Assembly: GCA_019459085.1 (NCBI GenBank)
Contig: JAIBEW010000004.1
Location: 1-64,000 of the forward strand
Length of the DNA stretch: 64,000 nt
Source: Kaistella sp.
GTDB taxonomy: Bacteria > Bacteroidota > Bacteroidia > Flavobacteriales > Weeksellaceae
Direction: 5' to 3'
The position numbers were made by a program, and so were the translations under genes. A model generated the notes under the pieces. That model was not told the origin of the DNA, made no database searches, and worked only from the letters and a program-made list of their open reading frames with translations. Below are positions 31,440 to 39,591 of the stretch, piece by piece (the stretch's first letter is position 1; each line of letters begins with the position of its first letter).

Positions 31440-31475
31440 AAAAAATCCCGTTTCATTTGAAGCGGGATTTTTTTT
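31440..31475 (+). terminator. htpG terminator
   Basis: AAAAATCCCGTTTC-ATTT-GAAGCGGGATTTTTTTT. Confidence 0.8.
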
Positions 31476-31646
31476 AAGAATGGTGATACGAATTTTCAAA
31501 ATTACATATAATGGTAACACTTTTGTAGCGAAGTTAAATGCTTTTCAGATTGTATTAATGAAAGAAAAAAATATAAAAACCTGCGGCAGTAAAAATGTTT
31601 CTAACATTTCAATTGAGGATTTAATGCGAGTTTTGCCCATAAAAAA

Positions 31647-32186
31647 TTATACGCCGTCTTGCTCTTCCTGATTTTGTTCATTTTCCCGAAGTTCTTTCTG
31701 GTATTTTAAATCAAGTAAATCTTTCTCAATTGTGGATTTTTCGTCATCATTTAATTTAGATTTTCTCCATTTTAAAAATCCATAAATAACTAAGAATAAT
31801 CCCAATGGTGTAAATATCCAAACAATAATATTATAATAATTGATGTAATAATTCCGAGTATTTATTTCTTGGATATTTCCATCAATTTTTATTTTATTTA
31901 ATTCATTTTCACTTTGGGCTTTCTTAATTTCTTTTAGATATTGAGTTTTTTCATTATCATTAATTTGATTTTGTTTCACTTTATTATTTAAAGTTATAGC
32001 CTTACTTTCATTTTCAATAACAGAATGTTCGAGAGTTTTTAGTTCGCTCATCAATTCTATTTTCAGAATTTCCAAACTTTGCTTTTCTTTCAATGGGTAA
32101 TAGATAGTAAGCACTAGCATTAAAATACCAATACTTACTAAATATTTATACAGATTTTCTGAACCTGAAAAAAAATTACTTTCCAT
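31647..32186 (-). CDS. Hypothetical membrane protein with coiled coil between two TM segments
   Basis: TM1 YKYLVSIGILMLVLTIYYPL, long charged helix, TM2 YYNIIVWIFTPLGLFLVIYGFL; start MESNFFSG overlaps the upstream gene end. Confidence 0.65.
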   Translation of the reverse strand: MESNFFSGSENLYKYLVSIGILMLVLTIYYPLKEKQSLEILKIELMSELKTLEHSVIENESKAITLNNKVKQNQINDNEKTQYLKEIKKAQSENELNKIKIDGNIQEINTRNYYINYYNIIVWIFTPLGLFLVIYGFLKWRKSKLNDDEKSTIEKDLLDLKYQKELRENEQNQEEQDGV

Positions 32187-33123
32187 GTTTGTCTTTATTT
32201 GCAAAAGGTTGAATTATGTCATTTGTATCAATATCTAAAGTATCTATTAATGTTTTAGTATTATCTAATTTTTTATCAATTTTAGTTACAAGATTCTTTA
32301 TTTGAGGGTCATTTTCAGCTTTTGGGTCTACACCGCAAGAAACTAAATTTAATAAATAAGCAAGTACAGCTAACGACTTTCCAGCTTTTATTAATTCCAT
32401 TTTTCCCGGAGATTGTAAATTGATTTTCACGAAGAATTCATCGAGGTTATCATCAAATTGGAACTCTTTATTAATTTCAATGATAATATCTTCAATATTA
32501 TCCATTAATTTAGTCAAATCTCTAAAGTTTATATCATCTCGCTTCTCAATATTTAGTACATAATGAGTTTTATCTCCTTTCTTAAACAGATTTCCAACAA
32601 CCTTGTCAATATATGGAGCAAATCTGTCAACATTACTTATTGCGTGTTGGTTAGATTTTAATTGATAAAACATTGGATCTAATTCATAAATACTTTTGTT
32701 TTCAATCCATTTGACTGTTCTCCTTTTGAAATAATTACCCATTTCAATAGCATTCGAATCTTCATAAGGTTCCTTTTCTACTATTTCACCAAACGCAAGT
32801 CTATCTGAATTTCTGCTTGGTACAATAATAACATCTCCCTTTCTTAATTTCAAAAATGAAGTAATCTTATTAAAAATAGCAGTGATTTTTCCTTTTTGTA
32901 CTGTATCAAATGGATCTAATTTTTCATTTTTTCCAATAATTTCCTTGATTTCAGAATCACTTTTACTAAAAATATCCTTTAACCCTAAATAATCCCAACC
33001 AATTGCAATATATTTTCCTTCATAAAAAATATCAAAATGTTTACCTGTATCAGTTCTAATAAACCAATAGTTTCTATTTTCATTGAAGGTTTCAACTTGA
33101 TTTAAAATTTCTTGTACATTCAT
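32176..33123 (-). CDS. Hypothetical protein with putative PUA/EVE-like N-terminal domain
   Basis: YWFIRTDTGKHFDIFYEGKYIAIGWDYLGL...LKLRKGDVIIVPSRNSDRLAFGEIVE resembles modification-sensing domains of restriction-type proteins (recall only). Confidence 0.6.
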   Translation of the reverse strand: MNVQEILNQVETFNENRNYWFIRTDTGKHFDIFYEGKYIAIGWDYLGLKDIFSKSDSEIKEIIGKNEKLDPFDTVQKGKITAIFNKITSFLKLRKGDVIIVPSRNSDRLAFGEIVEKEPYEDSNAIEMGNYFKRRTVKWIENKSIYELDPMFYQLKSNQHAISNVDRFAPYIDKVVGNLFKKGDKTHYVLNIEKRDDINFRDLTKLMDNIEDIIIEINKEFQFDDNLDEFFVKINLQSPGKMELIKAGKSLAVLAYLLNLVSCGVDPKAENDPQIKNLVTKIDKKLDNTKTLIDTLDIDTNDIIQPFANKDKHGK

Positions 33124-33198
33124 CGTTATTATTTTGTTTTTAAAAGATGTCTTCTAACTCCCAAATATACACATCTTTACTATCCACACGAAAATATT

Positions 33199-33504
33199 TC
33201 ACAATTCCTCCAAAGGATTCCAGAAAATATTCCTGAAATTTTGAATGCTGTTTCCTTTTACTTCAACACCTTCCTTCTTTAACTTTAACGTGAATTCCTC
33301 CAGACAACTGGCCGTAATGTATCCCGATGAATTGCAGACCCGGTGCGCAGGAAAATTTACTTCATAGTTTCTCAAAGCGTTGCCAACATGACGCGCATGG
33401 TTCGGATAACCAACTGCTTTCGCAATCGCGCCGTAGGTCGTCACTCGTCCTTCCGGAATCATCATGATGATTTCAAAAACCTGTTTTCTGAACATTTCAT
33501 CCAT
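33199..33504 (-). CDS. MGMT-family alkyltransferase-like protein (ATL), Cys replaced by Ala
   Basis: IPEGRVTTYGAIAKAVGYPNHARHVGNALR, FPAHRVCNSSG in place of PCHRV. Confidence 0.85.
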   Translation of the reverse strand: MDEMFRKQVFEIIMMIPEGRVTTYGAIAKAVGYPNHARHVGNALRNYEVNFPAHRVCNSSGYITASCLEEFTLKLKKEGVEVKGNSIQNFRNIFWNPLEEL

Positions 33505-33532
33505 CCTTCAAAATTAAGATTTTATAAATTCT

Positions 33533-33540
33533 TATCTTTG
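33533..33540 (+). promoter_or_regulatory. -7 element TATCTTTG upstream of the DHS-like gene
   Basis: TAnnTTTG consensus. Confidence 0.45.
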
Positions 33541-33557
33541 CGCAAAGCAAAAAATTT

Positions 33558-34532
33558 ATGAATAAACCGATTACCGAATTTATCGAAAAATATTATTTAC
33601 ATTTCAACGCTGCGGCTTTAGTAGACGCTTCCAAGGCCTATGTTGCCCACCTGAAAGACGGTGGAAAAATGATGATTACCCTTGCCGGAGCGATGTCAAC
33701 TGCCGAACTAGGCAAAATTCTGGCGGAAATGATCCGTCAGGACAAAGTACAGTTCATTTCCTGTACCGGTGCTAATCTGGAAGAAGATCTCATGAACCTT
33801 GTAGCACATTCCCATTACGAAAGGGTTCCCAATTACCGGGATCTGACCCCGGAGCAGGAATGGGCTTTACTGGAAAAAGGCCTGAACAGAGTTACTGATA
33901 CCTGTATTCCGGAAGAGGAAGCGTTCAGAAGGTTACAGAAACACATTTTCGAAATCTGGAAAGATGCCGAAACGAAAGGTGAAAGATATTTTCCGCACGA
34001 GTACATGTACAAAATGCTTTTATCTGGCGTTCTGGAACAGTACTATGAAATTCCGAAAGAAAATTCATGGATGCTTGCTGCCGCAGAAAAAAACCTGCCG
34101 ATCGTGGTACCGGGCTGGGAAGATTCCACCATGGGGAATATTTTCGCGAGTTACTGCATCAAAGGGGAATTAAAGCCTTCTACAATGAAATCCGGTATTG
34201 AATATATGACTTACCTGGCCGACTGGTATCCAAAAAATTCGGGCGGAAAAGGCGTTGGCTTCTTCCAGATTGGGGGTGGAATCGCAGGTGATTTCCCGAT
34301 CTGCGTGGTTCCGATGCTGTATCAGGATATGGAAATGCACGACATTCCGTTCTGGTCTTATTTCTGTCAGATTTCCGATTCCACAACTTCATACGGTTCT
34401 TATTCCGGAGCAGTTCCGAACGAAAAAATCACGTGGGGAAAACTCGACATCAATACACCGAAGTATATCGTTGAAAGTGACGCCACTATTTGCGCACCTT
34501 TAATGTTCTCTTATATCCTGGAGAACTCATAG
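33558..34532 (+). CDS. Deoxyhypusine synthase family protein
   Basis: KMMITLAGAMSTAELGKILAEMIRQDKVQFISCTGANLEEDL; GFFQIGGGIAGDFPICVVPML; EKITWGKLD. Confidence 0.88.
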   Translation: MNKPITEFIEKYYLHFNAAALVDASKAYVAHLKDGGKMMITLAGAMSTAELGKILAEMIRQDKVQFISCTGANLEEDLMNLVAHSHYERVPNYRDLTPEQEWALLEKGLNRVTDTCIPEEEAFRRLQKHIFEIWKDAETKGERYFPHEYMYKMLLSGVLEQYYEIPKENSWMLAAAEKNLPIVVPGWEDSTMGNIFASYCIKGELKPSTMKSGIEYMTYLADWYPKNSGGKGVGFFQIGGGIAGDFPICVVPMLYQDMEMHDIPFWSYFCQISDSTTSYGSYSGAVPNEKITWGKLDINTPKYIVESDATICAPLMFSYILENS

Positions 34533-34550
34533 ACGGACATCCTTGAAAAA

Positions 34551-34588
34551 TAAAAATGTACAACTCGAAAGGTTGTACATTTTTTTTG
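34551..34588 (+). terminator. Terminator after the DHS-like gene
   Basis: AAAATGTACAACT-CGAA-AGGTTGTACATTTTTTTT. Confidence 0.8.
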
Positions 34589-34632
34589 AAAGTAGAAGGC
34601 TTCTATTAACTGAACCCGATGTTTTTCAGGTG

Positions 34633-35025
34633 CTAAAACCTGAATTTCCTGCTTTCTTTTTTTTCACCCAAGTGTTTTTTTGCCGTAATCCTTTTTTCAA
34701 TCTGTCTTTTTGAAGGTTTTGTGGCCTTCCGCGGCTTAGGTTTAATTAAGGATTTATTGACGAGTTCCAGAATTCTGTCGGTAGCTATTTTTTTGTTCTG
34801 AAGCTGAGTCCGGCTTTCTGAAACGGTAAGTTGAAGTATTCCTTCAAGACTGATTCTGTTTTTAAGTTTTATAGAAATAAGTTCTATTTCCTCATCACTG
34901 AAAAAATCAGATTCCGAAAACTTCCACATCACGGTTACAGCAGTCTCCACTTTATTCACGTTCTGTCCGCCTGCTCCACTGCTGCGGGAGGTTTTGTAGG
35001 TCAGTTCTTTTGTGAAATCTTTCAT
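34633..35025 (-). CDS. arfB: Alternative ribosome-rescue factor ArfB / peptidyl-tRNA hydrolase-like
   Basis: YKTSRSSGAGGQNVNKVETAVTV GGQ motif and Lys/Arg-rich C terminus RQIEKRITAKKHLGEKKESRKFRF. Confidence 0.88.
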   Translation of the reverse strand: MKDFTKELTYKTSRSSGAGGQNVNKVETAVTVMWKFSESDFFSDEEIELISIKLKNRISLEGILQLTVSESRTQLQNKKIATDRILELVNKSLIKPKPRKATKPSKRQIEKRITAKKHLGEKKESRKFRF

Positions 35026-35049
35026 TTTGTAAAATAGAAATGTTTGGTT

Positions 35050-36090
35050 TTATGGCTGAAGCAAATTTAACAATTCTTTACGGTTAATCTTTCCATTTGG
35101 GATCCGCGGAAATTTCGGAAGAAAAAAGATTTCCTTTGGTTTGTGATTTTTTGACCACGAAACTTCAATTTCAGTCATCAAGGTTGCAATCTTTAATTTT
35201 AAGACATCTGATTCCTCACCTTCAACAATCATGATTAATTTCTGACCGAGTTTTTCATCACTTATAGCCGAAAATACGACATCGTTCGGAAGGTTTTTAC
35301 TCACATAATCTTCCAGTTTTTCAGGATGAATCTTCAGTCCACCAGAATTGATTACGTTATCGAACCTTCCAGTGAACTTAAATTTGTTTTCAGCAACCAA
35401 CTCAACTAGATCATTAGTCTGAATGATTTCCGGGTTGAGTTTAGGTGCCGTGATATTGAGACACCTTCGTTCATCCAGAGAAATTTTAATACCATCGAAA
35501 ACAGTGAAATATTCTTCGGCAACAGGATAAATCTGCTTCAGGGCAATATGAGAGAGAGTTTCAGACATGCCGTACGTCTCATAAATTTTCGAAAGTGAAT
35601 TTTCCAATCCTACCCCATGAATCTTTTGTTTTAAATTTTCTGAAACCTGCGCTCCTCCAATAATCAGATTTCTGATCAAATGGATCTTCTCCAACGAATT
35701 CTCGACCTGCAGCGGAGACATTGCGCAGAAATCAAATTCCTCCTCCACACCTTCCAATGGATCGGAGTTTGGGTTTTTAACGATAAGCCTCAGTTTTCTA
35801 GAAATTGAACGTACCATCATCATTTTTCCGGAGATATATTCCACCGGAAGGCACAATAATGCCGAGTCCCCTTCTTTCAGTTTCAGGAAATCGCAGGTCA
35901 TTTCTGCAGAACTGAGCATGCTTTTTTTTTCAATCTGAAAGATTTTCGGAGCTCCGGTAGAGCCTGAAGTCTGTACAGCGACGGTTTTGGACGGAGAAAA
36001 CCACTCGTTCAGAAAATTTTGTACTTTTTCTTCGAAATCACTCTCGACCGATAAACGATTCATATTGAAGTCTTTAAAATCAATGACCAT
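35050..36090 (-). CDS. menE: AMP-binding protein, probable o-succinylbenzoate-CoA ligase
   Basis: QTSGSTGAPKIFQIEK, YETYGMSETLSHIAL, FTGRFDNVINSGGLKIHPEKLE, PRIPNGKINRKEL; short length typical of flavobacterial MenE. Confidence 0.8.
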   Translation of the reverse strand: MVIDFKDFNMNRLSVESDFEEKVQNFLNEWFSPSKTVAVQTSGSTGAPKIFQIEKKSMLSSAEMTCDFLKLKEGDSALLCLPVEYISGKMMMVRSISRKLRLIVKNPNSDPLEGVEEEFDFCAMSPLQVENSLEKIHLIRNLIIGGAQVSENLKQKIHGVGLENSLSKIYETYGMSETLSHIALKQIYPVAEEYFTVFDGIKISLDERRCLNITAPKLNPEIIQTNDLVELVAENKFKFTGRFDNVINSGGLKIHPEKLEDYVSKNLPNDVVFSAISDEKLGQKLIMIVEGEESDVLKLKIATLMTEIEVSWSKNHKPKEIFFLPKFPRIPNGKINRKELLNLLQP

Positions 36091-36163
36091 TTCCTGAAAA
36101 AATTTATTAAAATATTTTTATTATTTAAGTGATGAATTTATTTGCAGTTATTAAAAATTATTT

Positions 36164-36171
36164 TAAATTTG
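36164..36171 (+). promoter_or_regulatory. -7 element TAAATTTG upstream of tRNA-Gln
   Basis: TAnnTTTG consensus 15 nt upstream of mature tRNA. Confidence 0.55.
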
Positions 36172-36185
36172 CACCACAATAATTG

Positions 36186-36256
36186 AGACCCATGGTGTAA
36201 CGGTAGCACTTCGGTTTTTGGTACCGTCAGTTGGGGTTCGAATCCCTGTGGGTCTA
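36186..36256 (+). tRNA. tRNA-Gln (anticodon TTG)
   Basis: Acceptor AGACCCA/TGGGTCT; D arm GTGTAACGGTAGCAC; anticodon loop TTTTGGT; T arm TGGGG-TTCGAAT-CCCTG. Confidence 0.93.
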
Positions 36257-36262
36257 CAATTT

Positions 36263-36298
36263 AAAAGAAGCCTTCTGAAATTTCAGAAGGCTTCTTTA
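36263..36298. terminator. Terminator of tRNA-Gln / argS
   Basis: AAAGAAGCCTTCTGAAATTTCAGAAGGCTTCTTT perfect palindrome. Confidence 0.85.
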
Positions 36299-36300
36299 TT

Positions 36301-38064
36301 TTACATCCTGTCCACCGTTCCGATTCCCAGAAGCTCAAGTGATTTTTTAATTGTTTTTCCTGTTAAAGACGAAAGTTCGAGACGGAACTGTTTGATTCCT
36401 TCGTTTTCCTGTTTCATCATAGGATTGTTCTGATAGAAGGAATTATAGGACTTCACGACTTCGTAAAGGTAGTTCGCAACCAAAGCAGGACTTAATGCTT
36501 CAGCAGCTTTTGAAACGATCTCTTTATAGTTTGACAACTGCATAATCAGCTCTTTTTCTGATGCATTCAGGTCATAATCAGCCTCAGCGTCACCAGTTTT
36601 AAAATCTGCTTTATTCAGCAAAGACTGGATTCGTGCATAGGTATATTGAATGAACGGTCCTGTATTCCCGTTAAAATCGATACTTTCAGCAGGATTGAAG
36701 AGCATTTTTTTCTTCGGATCAACTTTCAGCATAAAATATTTCAGGGCACCCATTCCCACGGTTTCATAGGATCTTTCTTTTTCTTCGTCGGAAAGGTTTT
36801 CGAGTTTCCCCAATTCCTGAGATTTCTCTTTGGCAGTACGGTGCATCTCTTCCATGAGGTCGTCAGCGTCCACAACTGTTCCTTCACGGGACTTCATTTT
36901 ACCTTCTGGCAACTCTACCATTCCGTAGGATAGATGAAACAGATTTTCAGCCCATTTGTAACCCAGTTTTTTAAGGATTTTAAACAACACATCAAAATGA
37001 TAATCCTGTTCATTCCCCACCGTGTAAATCAGTTTCTGAATATCGTTGTCTTTAAAACGTTCCACTGCGGTGCCCAAATCCTGAGTCATGTAGACAGATG
37101 TCCCGTCAGAACGCAGCAGCAGTTTGTGATCAAGACCTTCCTCGGCGAGATCGCACCAAACAGATCCGTCATCTTTTCGGTACAGAACACCATTATTTAA
37201 TCCTTCGTGGATTAAATCTTTACCCAAAATATAGGTATTGCTTTCGTACTGCACCATATCGAAATCAACTCCAAGTCTTTTATATGTTTCTGCGAAACCT
37301 GCGTACACCCAGGAGTTCATTTCCTTCCAAAGATCTCTTACATGAGCGTCGCCTTTTTCCCAGTCGAGAAGCATTTTCTGGGCTTCCTGAATCAGCGGTG
37401 CATTTTTCTTTGCAGATTCTTCATCGCTACCCGATGCTATAAGTTCTGAAATTTCTTTTTTATAATTTTTATCGAATTCCACATAGTAATTCCCCACGAA
37501 TTTATCTCCCTTCAGGTTAGTGGATTCCGGTGTCTGCCCGTTTCCGAATTTTTCCCACGCCAGCATTGACTTACAGATGTGAATACCGCGATCGTTAATA
37601 ATCTGCGTTTTCAATACATTGTACCCGTCTTCTTTAAGGATCTGAGCGACCGAAAATCCCAAAAGGTTGTTACGGATATGGCCCAAATGCAGTGGTTTAT
37701 TGGTGTTGGGAGAAGAATACTCTACCATCACCGTCTGATTTTTTGGATGAACAGCGCCGAAACTCTGCTGAAGATTGCTGAAATTGCTGAAAAAGAAATT
37801 ATTTTTAATCGTGAGGTTTAAAAAGCCTTTTACAACATTATAGCTATGCACAAAATCTGCCTGTGCCGAGAGTGCGTTACCGAGTTCCACCGCAATTAAA
37901 TCGGGGCCTTTTTTGAGAAGTTTAACGAGAGGGAAAGTGACGATGGTGAAGTCCCCTTCAAATTCAGTTTTATTCTGCTGAACCTCGAGTTGAAGGTCAT
38001 TGATCTGATAAGTACTCCGGATAATTTCGGAAATTTTATGCTGGATGAGGTCTTTGATATTCAT
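36301..38064 (-). CDS. argS: Arginine-tRNA ligase
   Basis: VEYSSPNTNKPLHLGHIRNNLLGFSVAQIL; YMTQDLGTA; native start MNIKDLIQHKI at 38064. Confidence 0.97.
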   Translation of the reverse strand: MNIKDLIQHKISEIIRSTYQINDLQLEVQQNKTEFEGDFTIVTFPLVKLLKKGPDLIAVELGNALSAQADFVHSYNVVKGFLNLTIKNNFFFSNFSNLQQSFGAVHPKNQTVMVEYSSPNTNKPLHLGHIRNNLLGFSVAQILKEDGYNVLKTQIINDRGIHICKSMLAWEKFGNGQTPESTNLKGDKFVGNYYVEFDKNYKKEISELIASGSDEESAKKNAPLIQEAQKMLLDWEKGDAHVRDLWKEMNSWVYAGFAETYKRLGVDFDMVQYESNTYILGKDLIHEGLNNGVLYRKDDGSVWCDLAEEGLDHKLLLRSDGTSVYMTQDLGTAVERFKDNDIQKLIYTVGNEQDYHFDVLFKILKKLGYKWAENLFHLSYGMVELPEGKMKSREGTVVDADDLMEEMHRTAKEKSQELGKLENLSDEEKERSYETVGMGALKYFMLKVDPKKKMLFNPAESIDFNGNTGPFIQYTYARIQSLLNKADFKTGDAEADYDLNASEKELIMQLSNYKEIVSKAAEALSPALVANYLYEVVKSYNSFYQNNPMMKQENEGIKQFRLELSSLTGKTIKKSLELLGIGTVDRM

Positions 38065-38097
38065 GATAAAAATTTGACTACAAATATACGGAAATAA

Positions 38098-38124
38098 AAA
38101 AACCACTCCGAAGAGTGGTCTTTT
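38098..38124. terminator. Terminator between argS and susD-like genes
   Basis: ACCACTC-CGAA-GAGTGGT with flanking A/T tracts. Confidence 0.7.
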
Positions 38125-38150
38125 ATATAATATTTAACTTTTACTTTTAA

Positions 38151-39581
38151 TTAGTTAACGTCCCAGAAAAGTTTAGTAGTTGCCTTATCACCGCCTATTG
38201 CAGAAGCAGCAGCGTTAACATTGCCTTTATTAAGTACATATTCCTGATCAGAGTACGGCATTCTTACCGGAACTCCATCAATTTTAGAACCTGGCGGATT
38301 AACGAAAACAGGGTTATCAAGTCTTCTTGAAAAATTCCATGCAGCGAAAGGGCTGTCGAATAAAGCGATCCATGCCTCTTCCCCGATTGATTTTTTCCAG
38401 TTTACAGCATCGTAAGGATGCGCAGCTAAGTAAGTTGCAGCATCAGCAGAAGAAACTCCGCTACTTATCATTGACTCCGTTACAGCACCGTTATAGAAAG
38501 ATACAGCAGTACCACCTACAGAGAAACCTCTTTGTGCAGCTTCTGCTTTCATGAATAAAACCTCAACGTAACTTAAATATGCTGCTGGACCATCACTAGC
38601 TAAGAAGAAATCGCTTAAGTGAGATTTACCGTTGAAAGGGTTTAAACTTCCAAAGACACCACCAACATAATCCCCTCCTACTGTAGTGAACCATTCAGCT
38701 CTTCTTGGGTCATTTTTCGCGTTCATCATGTTAATTACTTTTTCAGAAGGAACAAAGTCATTTCTACCCGATGAAACTAAATCATCAAAAATAGGGTTAT
38801 TAAATGTACCTCCTGCGAAATGAAGTGTATAAGATTCTGCATCTGAAGAAATAACACCACCAGCAATTGCTGATTCGGCTGCAGCCTTTGCCGCAACGGC
38901 ATTTGTATCAGCCAGATTCATAGCCAGTCTTAATTTTACGGAATTTGCTAAATGCTTCCATTTCGTCATATCTCCACCATACACTAAATCACCTGTTCCG
39001 TAGCCTTGTGCCCCCTCATCAATCGTGGAAACCACCGCATTGATACGGGCAAGCAAATCTGTATAAATGGCCTTGTCATCATCGTACTTCGGAGCAAAAT
39101 TTCCTTCTCCAGCTTTTAAAGCATCAAAATAAGGAATATCCCCGTACGTATTTACAAGATTTTCCCAAACGACAATCTGAGAGATCTCTAATGTTGCCAT
39201 TTTGTTGGTTCTTTCCGCAGGCGAATTTACTGCTTCAGCAGGAAGATTTTTTTTCGCGTTTTCATAGTTATTCAATGAATACACGTACATCCTGTTCCAG
39301 TGATTACGTGGCTGGTTTCTCGTAACTAAATCATAGTTCGTTTCATCAGTATACGTGGTCTCTGCCCACTGTTGTACGAAAAATCTATAATTGTTAAAGT
39401 TAACGCTACCCGTGTGCGTATAGTAGAAAAACTGTTGTTGCCCCATCGCCAAATGAGTTTCCGACGGCAACGTGGAGGGATGCTTTGGATCCTCGTTGAG
39501 TGAAAGCAAGTCTCTTTGACAAGAGGTGAGGCTGATAGCAGCCAATGCACCAATGACAAGTTTATTTAATATTTTTTTCAT
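38151..39581 (-). CDS. SusD/RagB family nutrient-binding outer membrane lipoprotein
   Basis: Lipobox ISLTSCQRDL; SusD-like body and C-terminal region; paired with SusC. Confidence 0.9.
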   Translation of the reverse strand: MKKILNKLVIGALAAISLTSCQRDLLSLNEDPKHPSTLPSETHLAMGQQQFFYYTHTGSVNFNNYRFFVQQWAETTYTDETNYDLVTRNQPRNHWNRMYVYSLNNYENAKKNLPAEAVNSPAERTNKMATLEISQIVVWENLVNTYGDIPYFDALKAGEGNFAPKYDDDKAIYTDLLARINAVVSTIDEGAQGYGTGDLVYGGDMTKWKHLANSVKLRLAMNLADTNAVAAKAAAESAIAGGVISSDAESYTLHFAGGTFNNPIFDDLVSSGRNDFVPSEKVINMMNAKNDPRRAEWFTTVGGDYVGGVFGSLNPFNGKSHLSDFFLASDGPAAYLSYVEVLFMKAEAAQRGFSVGGTAVSFYNGAVTESMISSGVSSADAATYLAAHPYDAVNWKKSIGEEAWIALFDSPFAAWNFSRRLDNPVFVNPPGSKIDGVPVRMPYSDQEYVLNKGNVNAAASAIGGDKATTKLFWDVN

Positions 39582-39591
39582 TTTTATATTC

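Noticed and set aside
31480-31671. 63-aa + strand ORF after the htpG terminator
   Set aside because: Overlaps the 3' end of the - strand membrane protein gene, no recognisable family, likely chance ORF in AT-rich DNA
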